From Burkholderiales bacterium (GTDB lineage Bacteria > Actinomycetota > Thermoleophilia > Gaiellales > Gaiellaceae), in the NCBI GenBank assembly GCA_025935595.1, contig JAICUZ010000145.1, positions 1 through 6,876 on the forward strand: a stretch of DNA of 6,876 nt, written 5' to 3'. The notes below the pieces were generated by a model. That model saw only the letters and a program-made list of their open reading frames with translations. It made no database searches and was not told the origin of the DNA. The position numbers and the translations under genes were made by a program. This document shows, piece after piece, positions 1-6,770 of the stretch; the first letter of the stretch is position 1; every line of letters starts with the position of its first letter.

Positions 1-2099
1 AAGGTCTCGCCGGTCTGGTGGGTGCGGATCACCTCGGCCGACACGCGCTCCTTGTCCTCTTCGTGCAGCACCGTGATGAAGAAGCCCGGCTCGAGCCAGC
101 TCGACACCGGGTAGCCGAGCATCCGTTCGATCTGCGGGCTCATGTAGGTCGTCTGGAGCGGGAGTCCCACCGAGTTGACGTACGTCGCAAGCGGCAATTG
201 CTCGACCAGCGTCCGGTACTTCGCCTCCGCCTGGCGGAGGCGCTCCTCGTGCTGGTGGCGTTTCGTCACATCGCGCAGCGAGACTGCGAAGAGCAACGGC
301 CCCGGGACGTCGACGCGCGTGATCGCGAGCTCCGCCGGGAACGAGCGGCGGTCTGAGCGGAGCGCGGTGATCTCGAGTCGCGCGCCGAGCAGTGGGCTGC
401 CCGCCGTCAACACGTCCGCGAGCGGGTCGCGGTCGGCGGCGGCGACGACCAGCTCGAGGAACGACCGGCCGACCGCCTCGGGCCGGGTCCAGCCGAACGT
501 CTCCTCCGTCGCGGTGTTCACCTCGACGATCAAGCCTTCGTGGTCGACGATCACGACGGCATCGAGCGCTGCGCGGAGAATTGCGTCCTTGCGCGCCTCG
601 CTCGCGGCGAGCATCCGCTCGGACCGCTTGCGCTGCGTGACGTCGATCATCGTCGCGATCACGCCGACCACCGCCCCGTTTGCCTCGCGGATCGGCGCCG
701 CCGAGATCATCGTGTCGATCAACGAACCGTCGCGATGCAGGCGACGCACGTCGAGATCGCGAAGCTTGTCACCGGCGGCGATGTGCTCGAGCGTCTCGAG
801 GAACGTCGGCAGTTCGTCCTCCGGCACGATCGGGCTCACGCGGCCGATCGCCTCCTCAGCCGTCCACCCGAAGATCTCGGCGGCGCCGCCGTTCCATGAG
901 CGGACGCGACCGTCGAGGTCGAAGTCGACGATCGCGGTGGGGGAGGCGTCGATCAGTGCACGGTGGTGCTCGTACGCGTTGTGGATCTCCTCGAACTGCG
1001 ACGCCTGCTCGAGCGCCGTCGTCGCCTGATTCGCGAAGGCGCGGAGGATCTTCAACCGTTCGGCGTCCGGGCGCAGGCGGTCGGCAGGGTCGTCCACCCA
1101 CAGGTAGCCGATGCGGTTTCCCCGCCTGCCTTGAAGCGGGACGAACAGCCAGTGGTTCTGCCATCCGTACGGGCCTCGTCCGTCGCGCTGCGAGTTGTAG
1201 CCCGCCGGGCGATCAGGGAGCGCCGCGCGCGCGGCGGCGTGCGGGATCACGTAGCAGCCTGCGACGTCGAATTCGGGCCGGAGCAGCAGCTGGAGCTCGT
1301 CCGCCGAGAGCGGCACGCCCATGTTCTCGCCGTCGGCGAAGCCCACCTGTGCGACCGTGCGGTGGAACCCGTCTCCGGAGAGCAGCTGCACGGCGACCTT
1401 CTCGAACCGGAGCGCCTCCGAGACCGCGGCGCACACCTGCCCGAGCAGCGTCGGCGTGTCAAACGTCTCGTTCAGCGTCGTCGAGACTGCGAGGAGGCGC
1501 TCCAGCGCGTCGCGGCTCGCCTGCGCGCGCGTTCCCTCCTGTGCCGCTTGGACGGCGAGCGCGGCGTGCTCGCACACCGCCACGAGGACGTCGATCTCGT
1601 CACCGCTCGGGCGGCGACCCGAGAGCGGCTCGTCGACGGAGAGGATGCCGAGCAGCTCCCCGTCGGGTCCACGCATCGGCATGAACAGGGCGTCGTCCGG
1701 ATGCCACGCAGTCGGGTCGTCGGAGACGACGAGGTCGGGTGTGTACGTCGTGCCGCCGACCGCGTCCCAGTCGATCTCGCCGGCGGTGATGAAGTATGCG
1801 CCGCGCTGCAGGAAGCGGGCGTCGAGGAGCGGCTCCCACTCGGAGGGCGGTTGCACCTGGCCGAGGAGCGCGGCCTTCGCGTCGTCACTTCCGTAGACCG
1901 TCGTGACGATGAAGTCATCCCACTCGCGGCGGTACAGGTTGATGACGACAGTCCGGAACGCGAGCGAGTCGGAGATGGTGCGCGCGATCGCCGCGAGGAG
2001 CTCAGGAAGCTCTTCGCCGGCGCGAACGAGCCGCGTGACTTCGAGCAGTCCGCGGAGGCGCGAGAAGATCGTGGACTGGCGCAGGTCGACGGTAGCCAC
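1..2099 (-). CDS. Multi-domain GAF-GAF-PAS-PAS-PAS cytoplasmic sensor protein, C-terminus cut by window edge
   Basis: This frame is open from GTG at 2099 to the window edge, giving 699 complete codons with no stop. An in-frame TAG at 2105-2103 lies just upstream, and no other credible start precedes the first domain, so GTG 2099 is chosen although its ribosome-binding site is weak (AGGCG almost touching the start). Approximate domains are GAF1 (16-185), GAF2 (200-368), PAS1 (376-490), PAS2 (500-614) and PAS3 (622 to the edge). PAS hallmarks are visible: SWNGGAAEIFGWTAEEAIGR in PAS1, VNTATEETFGWTRPEAVGRS in PAS2 and YMSPQIERMLGYP in PAS3, with linkers ending DVTQRKRSE and DVTKRHQHEERLRQAEAKYR. 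No signal peptide or membrane helix is seen, so it should be cytoplasmic. Such proteins usually end in a histidine kinase, GGDEF/EAL or phosphatase domain, which is not visible here. It starts 27 bp after the ABC ATPase stop, so co-transcription is likely. Ligands are unknown. Confidence 0.93.
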   Translation of the reverse strand, partial: MATVDLRQSTIFSRLRGLLEVTRLVRAGEELPELLAAIARTISDSLAFRTVVINLYRREWDDFIVTTVYGSDDAKAALLGQVQPPSEWEPLLDARFLQRGAYFITAGEIDWDAVGGTTYTPDLVVSDDPTAWHPDDALFMPMRGPDGELLGILSVDEPLSGRRPSGDEIDVLVAVCEHAALAVQAAQEGTRAQASRDALERLLAVSTTLNETFDTPTLLGQVCAAVSEALRFEKVAVQLLSGDGFHRTVAQVGFADGENMGVPLSADELQLLLRPEFDVAGCYVIPHAAARAALPDRPAGYNSQRDGRGPYGWQNHWLFVPLQGRRGNRIGYLWVDDPADRLRPDAERLKILRAFANQATTALEQASQFEEIHNAYEHHRALIDASPTAIVDFDLDGRVRSWNGGAAEIFGWTAEEAIGRVSPIVPEDELPTFLETLEHIAAGDKLRDLDVRRLHRDGSLIDTMISAAPIREANGAVVGVIATMIDVTQRKRSERMLAASEARKDAILRAALDAVVIVDHEGLIVEVNTATEETFGWTRPEAVGRSFLELVVAAADRDPLADVLTAGSPLLGARLEITALRSDRRSFPAELAITRVDVPGPLLFAVSLRDVTKRHQHEERLRQAEAKYRTLVEQLPLATYVNSVGLPLQTTYMSPQIERMLGYPVSSWLEPGFFITVLHEEDKERVSAEVIRTHQTGET

Positions 2100-2126
2100 C
2101 GCCTACAGAAGATCGGTTTGCGGAAA

Positions 2127-3680
2127 TCACCGGTCTTCCCCCGTTCGAGGGACGTGCCCAAGTGATATCGAGGTGTCCGATTGCTCGATCACCAGCGGAT
2201 CGTGGGTCGCGCAGACGACCGCGGCGCCCGTGTCCCGGGCAAGGCGGGACAGGAGGATCGCGACCGCGATCGCGTTCGCTCCGTCGAGTCGCGACGTGGG
2301 CTCGTCGGCGAGCAGCACGAGCGGCTTGGTCGCGACGGCGCGGGCGATCGCCACGCGCGCCCGTTCGCCCTGTGAGAGCCGTGCCACCCGCTGGGTCGCA
2401 CGCTCGGACAGCCCGACGGAGTCGAGTGCCGCGAGCGCTTCCGGGCGCGTCTCGTGGCGGCCGCGCAGCGCGAGTGCGAGCTCCACGTTCTCGAGTGCGG
2501 AGAGGTGCGGCACGAGGCCGGTCTGCTGGCCGACGTAGGCGATCTTCTCGCGGCGCAGCCGCGCGCGCGCCGCGCGGTCGAGCGCGGTGAGCTCGGCGCC
2601 GTCGACGGTCACCGTCCCGGAGGCGGGGAGCTCGAGCCCGGCGAGGATGTGCAGCAGCGTCGTCTTGCCGGAGCCGGACGGGCCCGTGACGGCGTGCAGG
2701 CGGCCGGCGTGCAGCTCCGCATCCACGTTCTCGAAGACGGTGGTCGCGCCGTAACGGTGGGACAAGCCGTTCGCCGACAGCACCAGGCGGCCCGCAGAGG
2801 TGTCAGACACCTTGAAGGTGTCTGACACCGGTTCGATGCGTGGCTCGCCGGTTCCCTCGACGATGACTCCGCGACCCTCGAACCTCGCCGTCGCCTTGGC
2901 GCCGATCCCCGCGCGCAGCAGCAGCTCCTCCGGCAGGCGGAGCCAGCCGCCGCGTCCGACGACGATCGTGTCCGTCTCGCCGTCTGTGCGTGACCACTCC
3001 TCCGAAACGCGGCCGTCGCGGATGCGGACGATGCGATCGGCGATGCGCGCGGACTCCGGGTCGTGGCTCACGATCACTGTCGTGCAGCCGTGCTCGCGCA
3101 CGAGCTCGCCGAGGACGTCGTACACCTGATCGGCGGTGGCGGCGTCCAGCTCGCCGGTCGGCTCGTCCGCGAGGAATACACGCGGCCGATGGGCGAGCGC
3201 CGCGCAGAGCGCGACGCGCTGCTGCTCGCCGCCGGACAGCTCGCCGGGACGCCGGTCGCGCTTGGCCGCGAGCCCGACCCGCTCGAGCAGTTCGTCGGCG
3301 CGGCGCAGCCGCTCCTCGCCGATCGTGCCGCGCAGCCCGAGCTGGAGCGCGACGAGTCGTCGCGCTGAGAGCTCCGGCGCCAGCGCGCGCGCGTAGTGCT
3401 GGTCGGCGTAGCCGAGCATCGTCGAGCGGTAGCGCGCGAGGCCGCGCGACGGCAGCTTCCCGAGCTCCTCGCCGTACACCCGCACCGCACCTGCCGACGG
3501 CCGCTCGAGCCCGGCGAGGAGGCGCAGCAGCGTCGACTTGCCCGAGCCGCTCGGTCCGAGCACGGCGAGCACCTCGCCGTCGGCGACGGTCAGCGACAGC
3601 CCTTGCAGCGCCGCCGCGTCGCCTTCCGGCGTCGAGTGAACGCGGAACACGTCGCGCAGCTCGATCGCGGTCGTGCTCAT
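2127..3680 (-). CDS. Tandem ABC transporter ATPase (two fused MacB/LolD-type nucleotide-binding domains with an AbrB-like linker domain)
   Basis: This 517-residue protein should hydrolyse ATP to drive the FtsX-type permease encoded just upstream, at the inner face of the membrane. The ATG at 3680 is chosen because GGAG lies 6 nt upstream and the ABC fold begins at once (STTAIELRDVF). The frame stays open further upstream but that part overlaps the permease. NBD1 (about 5-225) has Walker A GPSGSGKST (42-50), a probable Q-loop Gln94, signature LSGGEQQR (148-155), Walker B VFLADEP (168-174) and switch His206. NBD2 (about 298-512) has Walker A GPSGSGKTT (333-341), Q-loop Gln385/386, signature LSQGERAR (435-442), Walker B LVLLADEP (454-461) and His493. 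Both sites look catalytically complete; NBD2 has LSQGE in place of LSGGE. The linker (about 226-297) carries an AbrB-like segment and the insert VSDTFKVSDT, encoded by a palindrome. MacB/LolD ATPases are normally single-domain proteins acting as dimers, so this fusion is less usual. Substrate is unknown. Confidence 0.95.
   Translation of the reverse strand: MSTTAIELRDVFRVHSTPEGDAAALQGLSLTVADGEVLAVLGPSGSGKSTLLRLLAGLERPSAGAVRVYGEELGKLPSRGLARYRSTMLGYADQHYARALAPELSARRLVALQLGLRGTIGEERLRRADELLERVGLAAKRDRRPGELSGGEQQRVALCAALAHRPRVFLADEPTGELDAATADQVYDVLGELVREHGCTTVIVSHDPESARIADRIVRIRDGRVSEEWSRTDGETDTIVVGRGGWLRLPEELLLRAGIGAKATARFEGRGVIVEGTGEPRIEPVSDTFKVSDTSAGRLVLSANGLSHRYGATTVFENVDAELHAGRLHAVTGPSGSGKTTLLHILAGLELPASGTVTVDGAELTALDRAARARLRREKIAYVGQQTGLVPHLSALENVELALALRGRHETRPEALAALDSVGLSERATQRVARLSQGERARVAIARAVATKPLVLLADEPTSRLDGANAIAVAILLSRLARDTGAAVVCATHDPLVIEQSDTSISLGHVPRTGEDR
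2799..2829. repeat. 31-bp near-perfect palindrome inside the ABC ATPase gene
   Basis: The plus strand reads GGTGTCAGACACCTT, a central G at 2814, then AAGGTGTCTGACACC: 15-bp arms with no mismatch. Each arm contains a further smaller palindrome (GGTGTCAGACACC is nearly self-complementary), so the element reads as tandem GTGTCNGACAC units. On the coding strand it encodes VSDTFKVSDT (residues 285-294), a direct peptide repeat absent from ordinary ABC domains, and it sits in the linker just before NBD2. The symmetry and the repeated peptide suggest an inserted dispersed repeat (REP-like) that kept the reading frame, because 30 bp equals ten codons. No clear target-site duplication is visible. In mRNA it would form a strong hairpin. 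Confidence 0.85.
2853..2975 (-). other. AbrB/SpoVT-like domain within the linker of the tandem ABC ATPase
   Basis: Residues about 236-276 of the ATPase include IVVGRGGWLRLPEELLLRAG followed by IGAKATARFEGRGVIVEG. This follows the pattern of AbrB/MazE swapped-hairpin domains: a strand, a Gly-rich turn, LPxxL, a short helix, Gly-Ile, a charged strand, then a hydrophobic strand. Established knowledge: these small folds bind DNA as dimers in AbrB, SpoVT and antitoxins. I recall similar LP-motif tails on some actinobacterial MacB-type ATPases but cannot verify it here. In this protein the domain may help dimerisation or sensing, or may only be a structural spacer. The call rests on motif resemblance alone. 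Confidence 0.55.
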
Positions 3681-3748
3681 TTCCCGCTCCGGCGCCGCGC
3701 AGGTCGGCGCCTGCGCTCTTTGACGAGCTCCGTCGAGCCTACGCTCAT
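3677..3748 (-). CDS. Possible 23-codon basic mini-ORF bridging permease and ATPase through double ATGA overlaps
   Basis: An ATG at 3748-3746 overlaps the permease stop (ATGA). The frame runs 23 codons and ends in a TGA at 3679-3677 that overlaps the ATPase ATG (again ATGA). GGAGG at 3760-3756 lies 7 nt before its start, an excellent ribosome-binding site with no other obvious use. The peptide begins MSVGSTELVKE and ends RRRSGK; it is very rich in Arg and Lys with no hydrophobic segment. It could be a real small protein, or a translational-coupling relay carrying ribosomes across the 64-bp gap between the permease and ATPase genes, or chance. The basic composition is what antisense or out-of-frame GC-rich DNA often gives, which lowers confidence that the peptide itself matters. 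Confidence 0.4.
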   Translation of the reverse strand: MSVGSTELVKERRRRPARRRSGK

Positions 3749-6747
3749 ACCGCCGCCTCCGCCGCGCGCGACGGCGCGCGTCCGCGCAGCAGGGTCGCCG
3801 CGCCGACGAGCAGCACGGCGGCGACGACGTAGCCGGCAAACGCAATCGCGAGCAGCGGCCAGTCGAGAGCGAGCCGGAGCGGCGGCTCGGGCTCCGCCGC
3901 GCTCGCGGTCACCGAGACGAGCGAGATGACGAGCGTCGAGAGGATCGTCCCGAGGATCACGCCGCCCGCGACGCCGAACGTCGCAACGAGCCCCGCGCGA
4001 AGCCTGAGGTGCGTGCGGATCGTCGCCGGCGCGGCGCCCTGTGCCTCGAGGTCGAACAGCTCCCCGCGCTCGTCGCGAACGTCGCCGACGACGGAGAGCA
4101 CGAGCCCGACGAGCGCGAGCAGGAGCGCGACCGCAGCAGTGGCGGCGAGCGTGAGGAGCGCCCCGCGCGCGAGCGGATCGGACTGGAGCCGCGCGAGCGT
4201 GTCCGCGCGTGAGGCGACCGTGAGCTCAGGTGCACGTGGGGGAGCTGCCCCGGAGACCCAGAGCTCGTCGGGCGTGCCGAGACCGGGCGAGCGGGTGTCG
4301 AGCCGCGTCGCCGCCTGTGACAGGTCGGCGACGACCGCGTCGCCCTGGATCGACGGGAAGCGGTGAACGATCCCCACGATCCGCGCCGCGATCTGCTCGC
4401 CCTCGACGTCGATCGGGATCACGCCGTGGGGGCCCGCCGCGTCTGCGACGTTCGGTGTGACGAGCACCGGCAACGCCCGCCCGTCGGTCACCTGCACCGG
4501 ACGGTAGATCGCGTCCTCGTCCGGCGTGAGGACGTAGCCGAGCTTGCCGGGCTTGCCGCTGATTCCGCCGGTCCCGGTCCAGTTCGGCAGCGCGACGGCA
4601 TTGCCGTTGATGCGGAGCGTGCCGAACGACACCGTTCCCTTCGCGCTCGGCTGGATGCCGGTTCCGGCGTTCGCCGTGAGCCGGCCGCTGTTCAGGATGT
4701 CGAAGCGGATCTGCGCGAGCGTCGCGTGGCGGAACGGCACGCGGCCGTGCAGGGTCACCGTGTGGCCGGCGCGTGTGCGGCCGAGACCGACGGCGACGTA
4801 GTCGCCGAGCGCAGAACGGAAGAACGCGCGCACGCCGATGTCGTCGCCCGTGCCGGTCGCAGTCAGTGTCAGCCGGCGCCCCGGCGGAAGCGCAACCGTC
4901 TTGAGCGGCGCCTCCGACGGCGCGACCGCGGCGGCGAGTTGCGCGCGCGTCTTCGTCGCGAAGTCGCCTCGCCAGCCGCCGACCGTCTCGATCGCGCGCG
5001 GAGGCAGGGCGAGGAAGCCGAACGTCGTCCCGGACGGCACGTTCCCCGACAGCCGCACGATCTGGGTCGACGGCCGCGTCACGTGCTGCGCGCCGTGCGG
5101 CACGGGGACGAGCTGGTTGAAGTCCTCCGTCAGAACGTAGTCCGCCGGCACCGCGAACGCCGCCTCGTCGTGCTGGCCTTGCGTGAGCGTCGAGCGATAG
5201 CCGACCGCGAACAGCGCCAGCCCGAGGCTCGCGACGAGGAACGTTGCTGCGACCGCCGCATGGCCGGGGTTGCGCGCGAGTGACGCGGCCGCGAGCCGGA
5301 GCGCCACCGGGCCTTGCCGCCCCGCGCGGCCGAGCGCGCGCAGCGCCGGGCCCAGCAGGCGGGCGGAGATGATCGCGGCGGCGAACACGATCAGCGCGGG
5401 CACGAGCAACAGGAACGCATTCGTCCCACCGCCGGTCGTCAGCTGTTGCGCGCTGACGGATCCACGCGCCCAGCCGACGAGCACGACGCCGATCGCACCG
5501 AGTGCAGCCATGTCGAGCGGCGTCAATGCGAGGCGACCGAGCTGCACGCCCGGCGCGCGCACAGTCGCGTAGAGGAGCAGCCCGGCCGCGATCGCGATCG
5601 TGATCGCCGCCGCGATCCCGCCGGTCGTGAGCAGCGCGTGGTCGATCACGTCGCCGGCCGGCGAACCGGCGCGCGATGCGATCACCCCAGCGACTGTACC
5701 CCCGAGCGCCCAGCCCACGACGGTCGCTGCACCGGCGACGGCGGTCGACTCGGCGAGCGTGAAGAGCTCAACCTGCCAGCGTCGTGCGCCGAACCACGAC
5801 AGGCGCTGGCGTGCCTCCGTGACGTCGCGGCGGAGCGCGGCCGCCGCGAGCACGGTGAACGCGATCAGCAGTGCGCCTCCCTCGCCGCCGAGCAGCAGCA
5901 GCCGCCGCGCCGCGACGTGCGACGACGACGCGGCCGAGACGAGCGTGTCGTTCGGCGCGGTGACCTGGAACTGGTCCGATCCGGCTTCGAGCGTCGCCGT
6001 CAGTCGCTGCACCTTCTTCTCGAACGCGGCGATCGCCCACGGATGGACCTCGCCGTGGCCGACCGGCAGGAACCAGCCGTAGGCGCGGTAGAACGTCTCG
6101 AGCTCCTTCGTCTTCGAGATGGCGGCGACCCCGTTTGCGATCACGGTCGGCGACGGCTGTGGTGTGTGGTACCGCACGGCGCGCGCGACCTGCTCGGTCG
6201 GCGGTGTCGGCAACACGAACGGGCCGAACGGCGCGTCCGGCTTCAGCGTCGCGCGCCCGACCTCGATCAGGTTCAGGTCCTTCGTGGCCGGGATCGGCCC
6301 GGTGCCTTTCAGGCGGAGCACTTCGCAGTGCGACGGCACGCACGGCTTCGGCAGCCGGCCCGAGTCGAGGTTCACCCACTTGTTCAGGTCGTCGGCGGCG
6401 CGCACGTTGACGAGCCGCTGTTGGATCGAGGCCTCGCGGAAGAGCATCGCGGCGACGGGCTTCTCGCCGGTGAGCGCCTCGACCTTCGGCGTCACCTGCG
6501 GATCGAGGTGGCCGAAGCTCGTGACCGCGCCGCTCCAGACCACCTGCACGGTGCGGTCGCCCGGCTGCAGCTGCCCGACTGCGAGCTGGAGCGCCCGGTC
6601 CTGCATGACGAGCCGCCCGGCGAGCACGGCGGCCAGCACCGCGGCGCCGGCGACGATCCCGAGCGCCACCAGCGCGAGCCGCTCGCCGCCTGCGCCGAGC
6701 CGGGCGCCGACGAGGCGGAGCGGGAACGTGATCCTGCGCAACACCAC
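3745..6747 (-). CDS. FtsX/MacB-like ABC transporter permease with two FtsX modules
   Basis: This protein of about 1000 residues is the membrane half of the transporter whose ATPase is encoded next. Numbering from GTG 6747, predicted helices are near 24-46, 287-306, 333-358, 375-397, 412-428, 443-465, 497-517, 862-888, 918-946 and 962-987: ten in all, the 1+3+2+1+3 layout of a fused double FtsX (ABC3) permease. Two large extracytoplasmic domains lie at about 47-286 and 518-861; the first holds Cys136 and Cys141 (KPCVPSHCE), a possible disulphide. Cytoplasmic coupling segments follow helices 2 and 8 (ARQRLSWFGARRWQVELFTL and LFDLEAQGAAPATIRTHLR). The start is uncertain. GTG 6747 sits exactly 7 nt after a TAGACT -10-like box and would be leaderless; GTG 6744 is equally possible, and TTG 6789 would extend the N-terminus into the divergent gene. 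The stop overlaps the ATG of the mini-ORF. Substrate (lipid, lipoprotein, peptide or mechanotransmission role) is unknown. Confidence 0.93.
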   Translation of the reverse strand: MVLRRITFPLRLVGARLGAGGERLALVALGIVAGAAVLAAVLAGRLVMQDRALQLAVGQLQPGDRTVQVVWSGAVTSFGHLDPQVTPKVEALTGEKPVAAMLFREASIQQRLVNVRAADDLNKWVNLDSGRLPKPCVPSHCEVLRLKGTGPIPATKDLNLIEVGRATLKPDAPFGPFVLPTPPTEQVARAVRYHTPQPSPTVIANGVAAISKTKELETFYRAYGWFLPVGHGEVHPWAIAAFEKKVQRLTATLEAGSDQFQVTAPNDTLVSAASSSHVAARRLLLLGGEGGALLIAFTVLAAAALRRDVTEARQRLSWFGARRWQVELFTLAESTAVAGAATVVGWALGGTVAGVIASRAGSPAGDVIDHALLTTGGIAAAITIAIAAGLLLYATVRAPGVQLGRLALTPLDMAALGAIGVVLVGWARGSVSAQQLTTGGGTNAFLLLVPALIVFAAAIISARLLGPALRALGRAGRQGPVALRLAAASLARNPGHAAVAATFLVASLGLALFAVGYRSTLTQGQHDEAAFAVPADYVLTEDFNQLVPVPHGAQHVTRPSTQIVRLSGNVPSGTTFGFLALPPRAIETVGGWRGDFATKTRAQLAAAVAPSEAPLKTVALPPGRRLTLTATGTGDDIGVRAFFRSALGDYVAVGLGRTRAGHTVTLHGRVPFRHATLAQIRFDILNSGRLTANAGTGIQPSAKGTVSFGTLRINGNAVALPNWTGTGGISGKPGKLGYVLTPDEDAIYRPVQVTDGRALPVLVTPNVADAAGPHGVIPIDVEGEQIAARIVGIVHRFPSIQGDAVVADLSQAATRLDTRSPGLGTPDELWVSGAAPPRAPELTVASRADTLARLQSDPLARGALLTLAATAAVALLLALVGLVLSVVGDVRDERGELFDLEAQGAAPATIRTHLRLRAGLVATFGVAGGVILGTILSTLVISLVSVTASAAEPEPPLRLALDWPLLAIAFAGYVVAAVLLVGAATLLRGRAPSRAAEAAV
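3756..3760 (-). promoter_or_regulatory. Strong Shine-Dalgarno GGAGG at the end of the permease gene
   Basis: GGAGG on the minus strand lies 7 nt before the ATG at 3748, inside the last codons of the permease (the GCG GAG GCG stretch). It is optimally placed for the mini-ORF and too far from the ATPase ATG at 3680 to serve it directly. The ATPase has its own GGAG at 3690-3687. Because the site falls in codons that must encode protein, chance cannot be excluded. Confidence 0.5.
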
Positions 6748-6770
6748 CAGCGGTAGTCTACCGGTGTTGC
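6738..6770. repeat. 8-bp inverted repeat GCAACACC / GGTGTTGC spanning both start regions
   Basis: GCAACACC at 6738-6745 is perfectly complementary to GGTGTTGC at 6763-6770, with a 17-bp spacer that holds most of the 13-bp palindrome. Each arm contains a GTG-TTG codon pair of one divergent gene: GTG 6744 and TTG 6741 on the minus strand, GTG 6764 and TTG 6767 on the plus strand. It may be an operator for a dimeric regulator, perhaps the divergent gene's own product, or a by-product of similar start codons. Confidence 0.45.
6748..6763. promoter_or_regulatory. Compact divergent promoter region with palindrome CGGTAGTCTACCG
   Basis: The gap between the two divergent genes holds a perfect 13-bp palindrome at 6751-6763 centred on 6757. 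On the minus strand it supplies TAGACT (6760-6755), a TANNNT-type actinobacterial -10 box, 7 nt before GTG 6747: the spacing expected for leaderless transcription. On the plus strand it supplies TAGTCT (6754-6759), 4 nt before GTG 6764 and 7 nt before TTG 6767. I see no convincing -35 on either strand. The palindrome could equally be a regulator binding site. Confidence 0.5.

Noticed and set aside
222..242. 21-bp palindrome with 10-bp arms CGCCTCCGCC / GGCGGAGGCG
   Set aside because: It falls in codons for RLRQAEA, a stereotyped helical linker before PAS domains, and is explained by amino-acid and codon bias, unlike the palindrome at 2799.
2100..2126. Possible terminator or promoter between ATPase and sensor genes
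   Set aside because: The 27 bp contain no hairpin with a T-run and no convincing -35/-10 pair.
1472..2161. Minus-strand 229-codon frame overlapping the sensor N-terminus
   Set aside because: Its frame differs from the one that encodes GAF1, and it is Ser/Arg/Pro-rich without domain features. The true gene starts at GTG 2099.
963..2165. Open plus-strand frame of 400 codons opposite the sensor gene
   Set aside because: It shows no motifs and antisense-type composition. The minus strand in this stretch encodes continuous GAF and PAS domains.
5584..5622. Clustered GATCGC-type short repeats
   Set aside because: They encode the Ala/Ile-rich transmembrane stretch AAITIAIAA, and the repetition follows from codon choice.
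5314..6756. Long open plus-strand frame of 480 codons opposite the permease
   Set aside because: The translation is dominated by Arg, Glu, Asp and Gly with no recognisable domain. It is the antisense shadow expected in very GC-rich coding DNA, while the opposite strand encodes a clear ten-helix permease.
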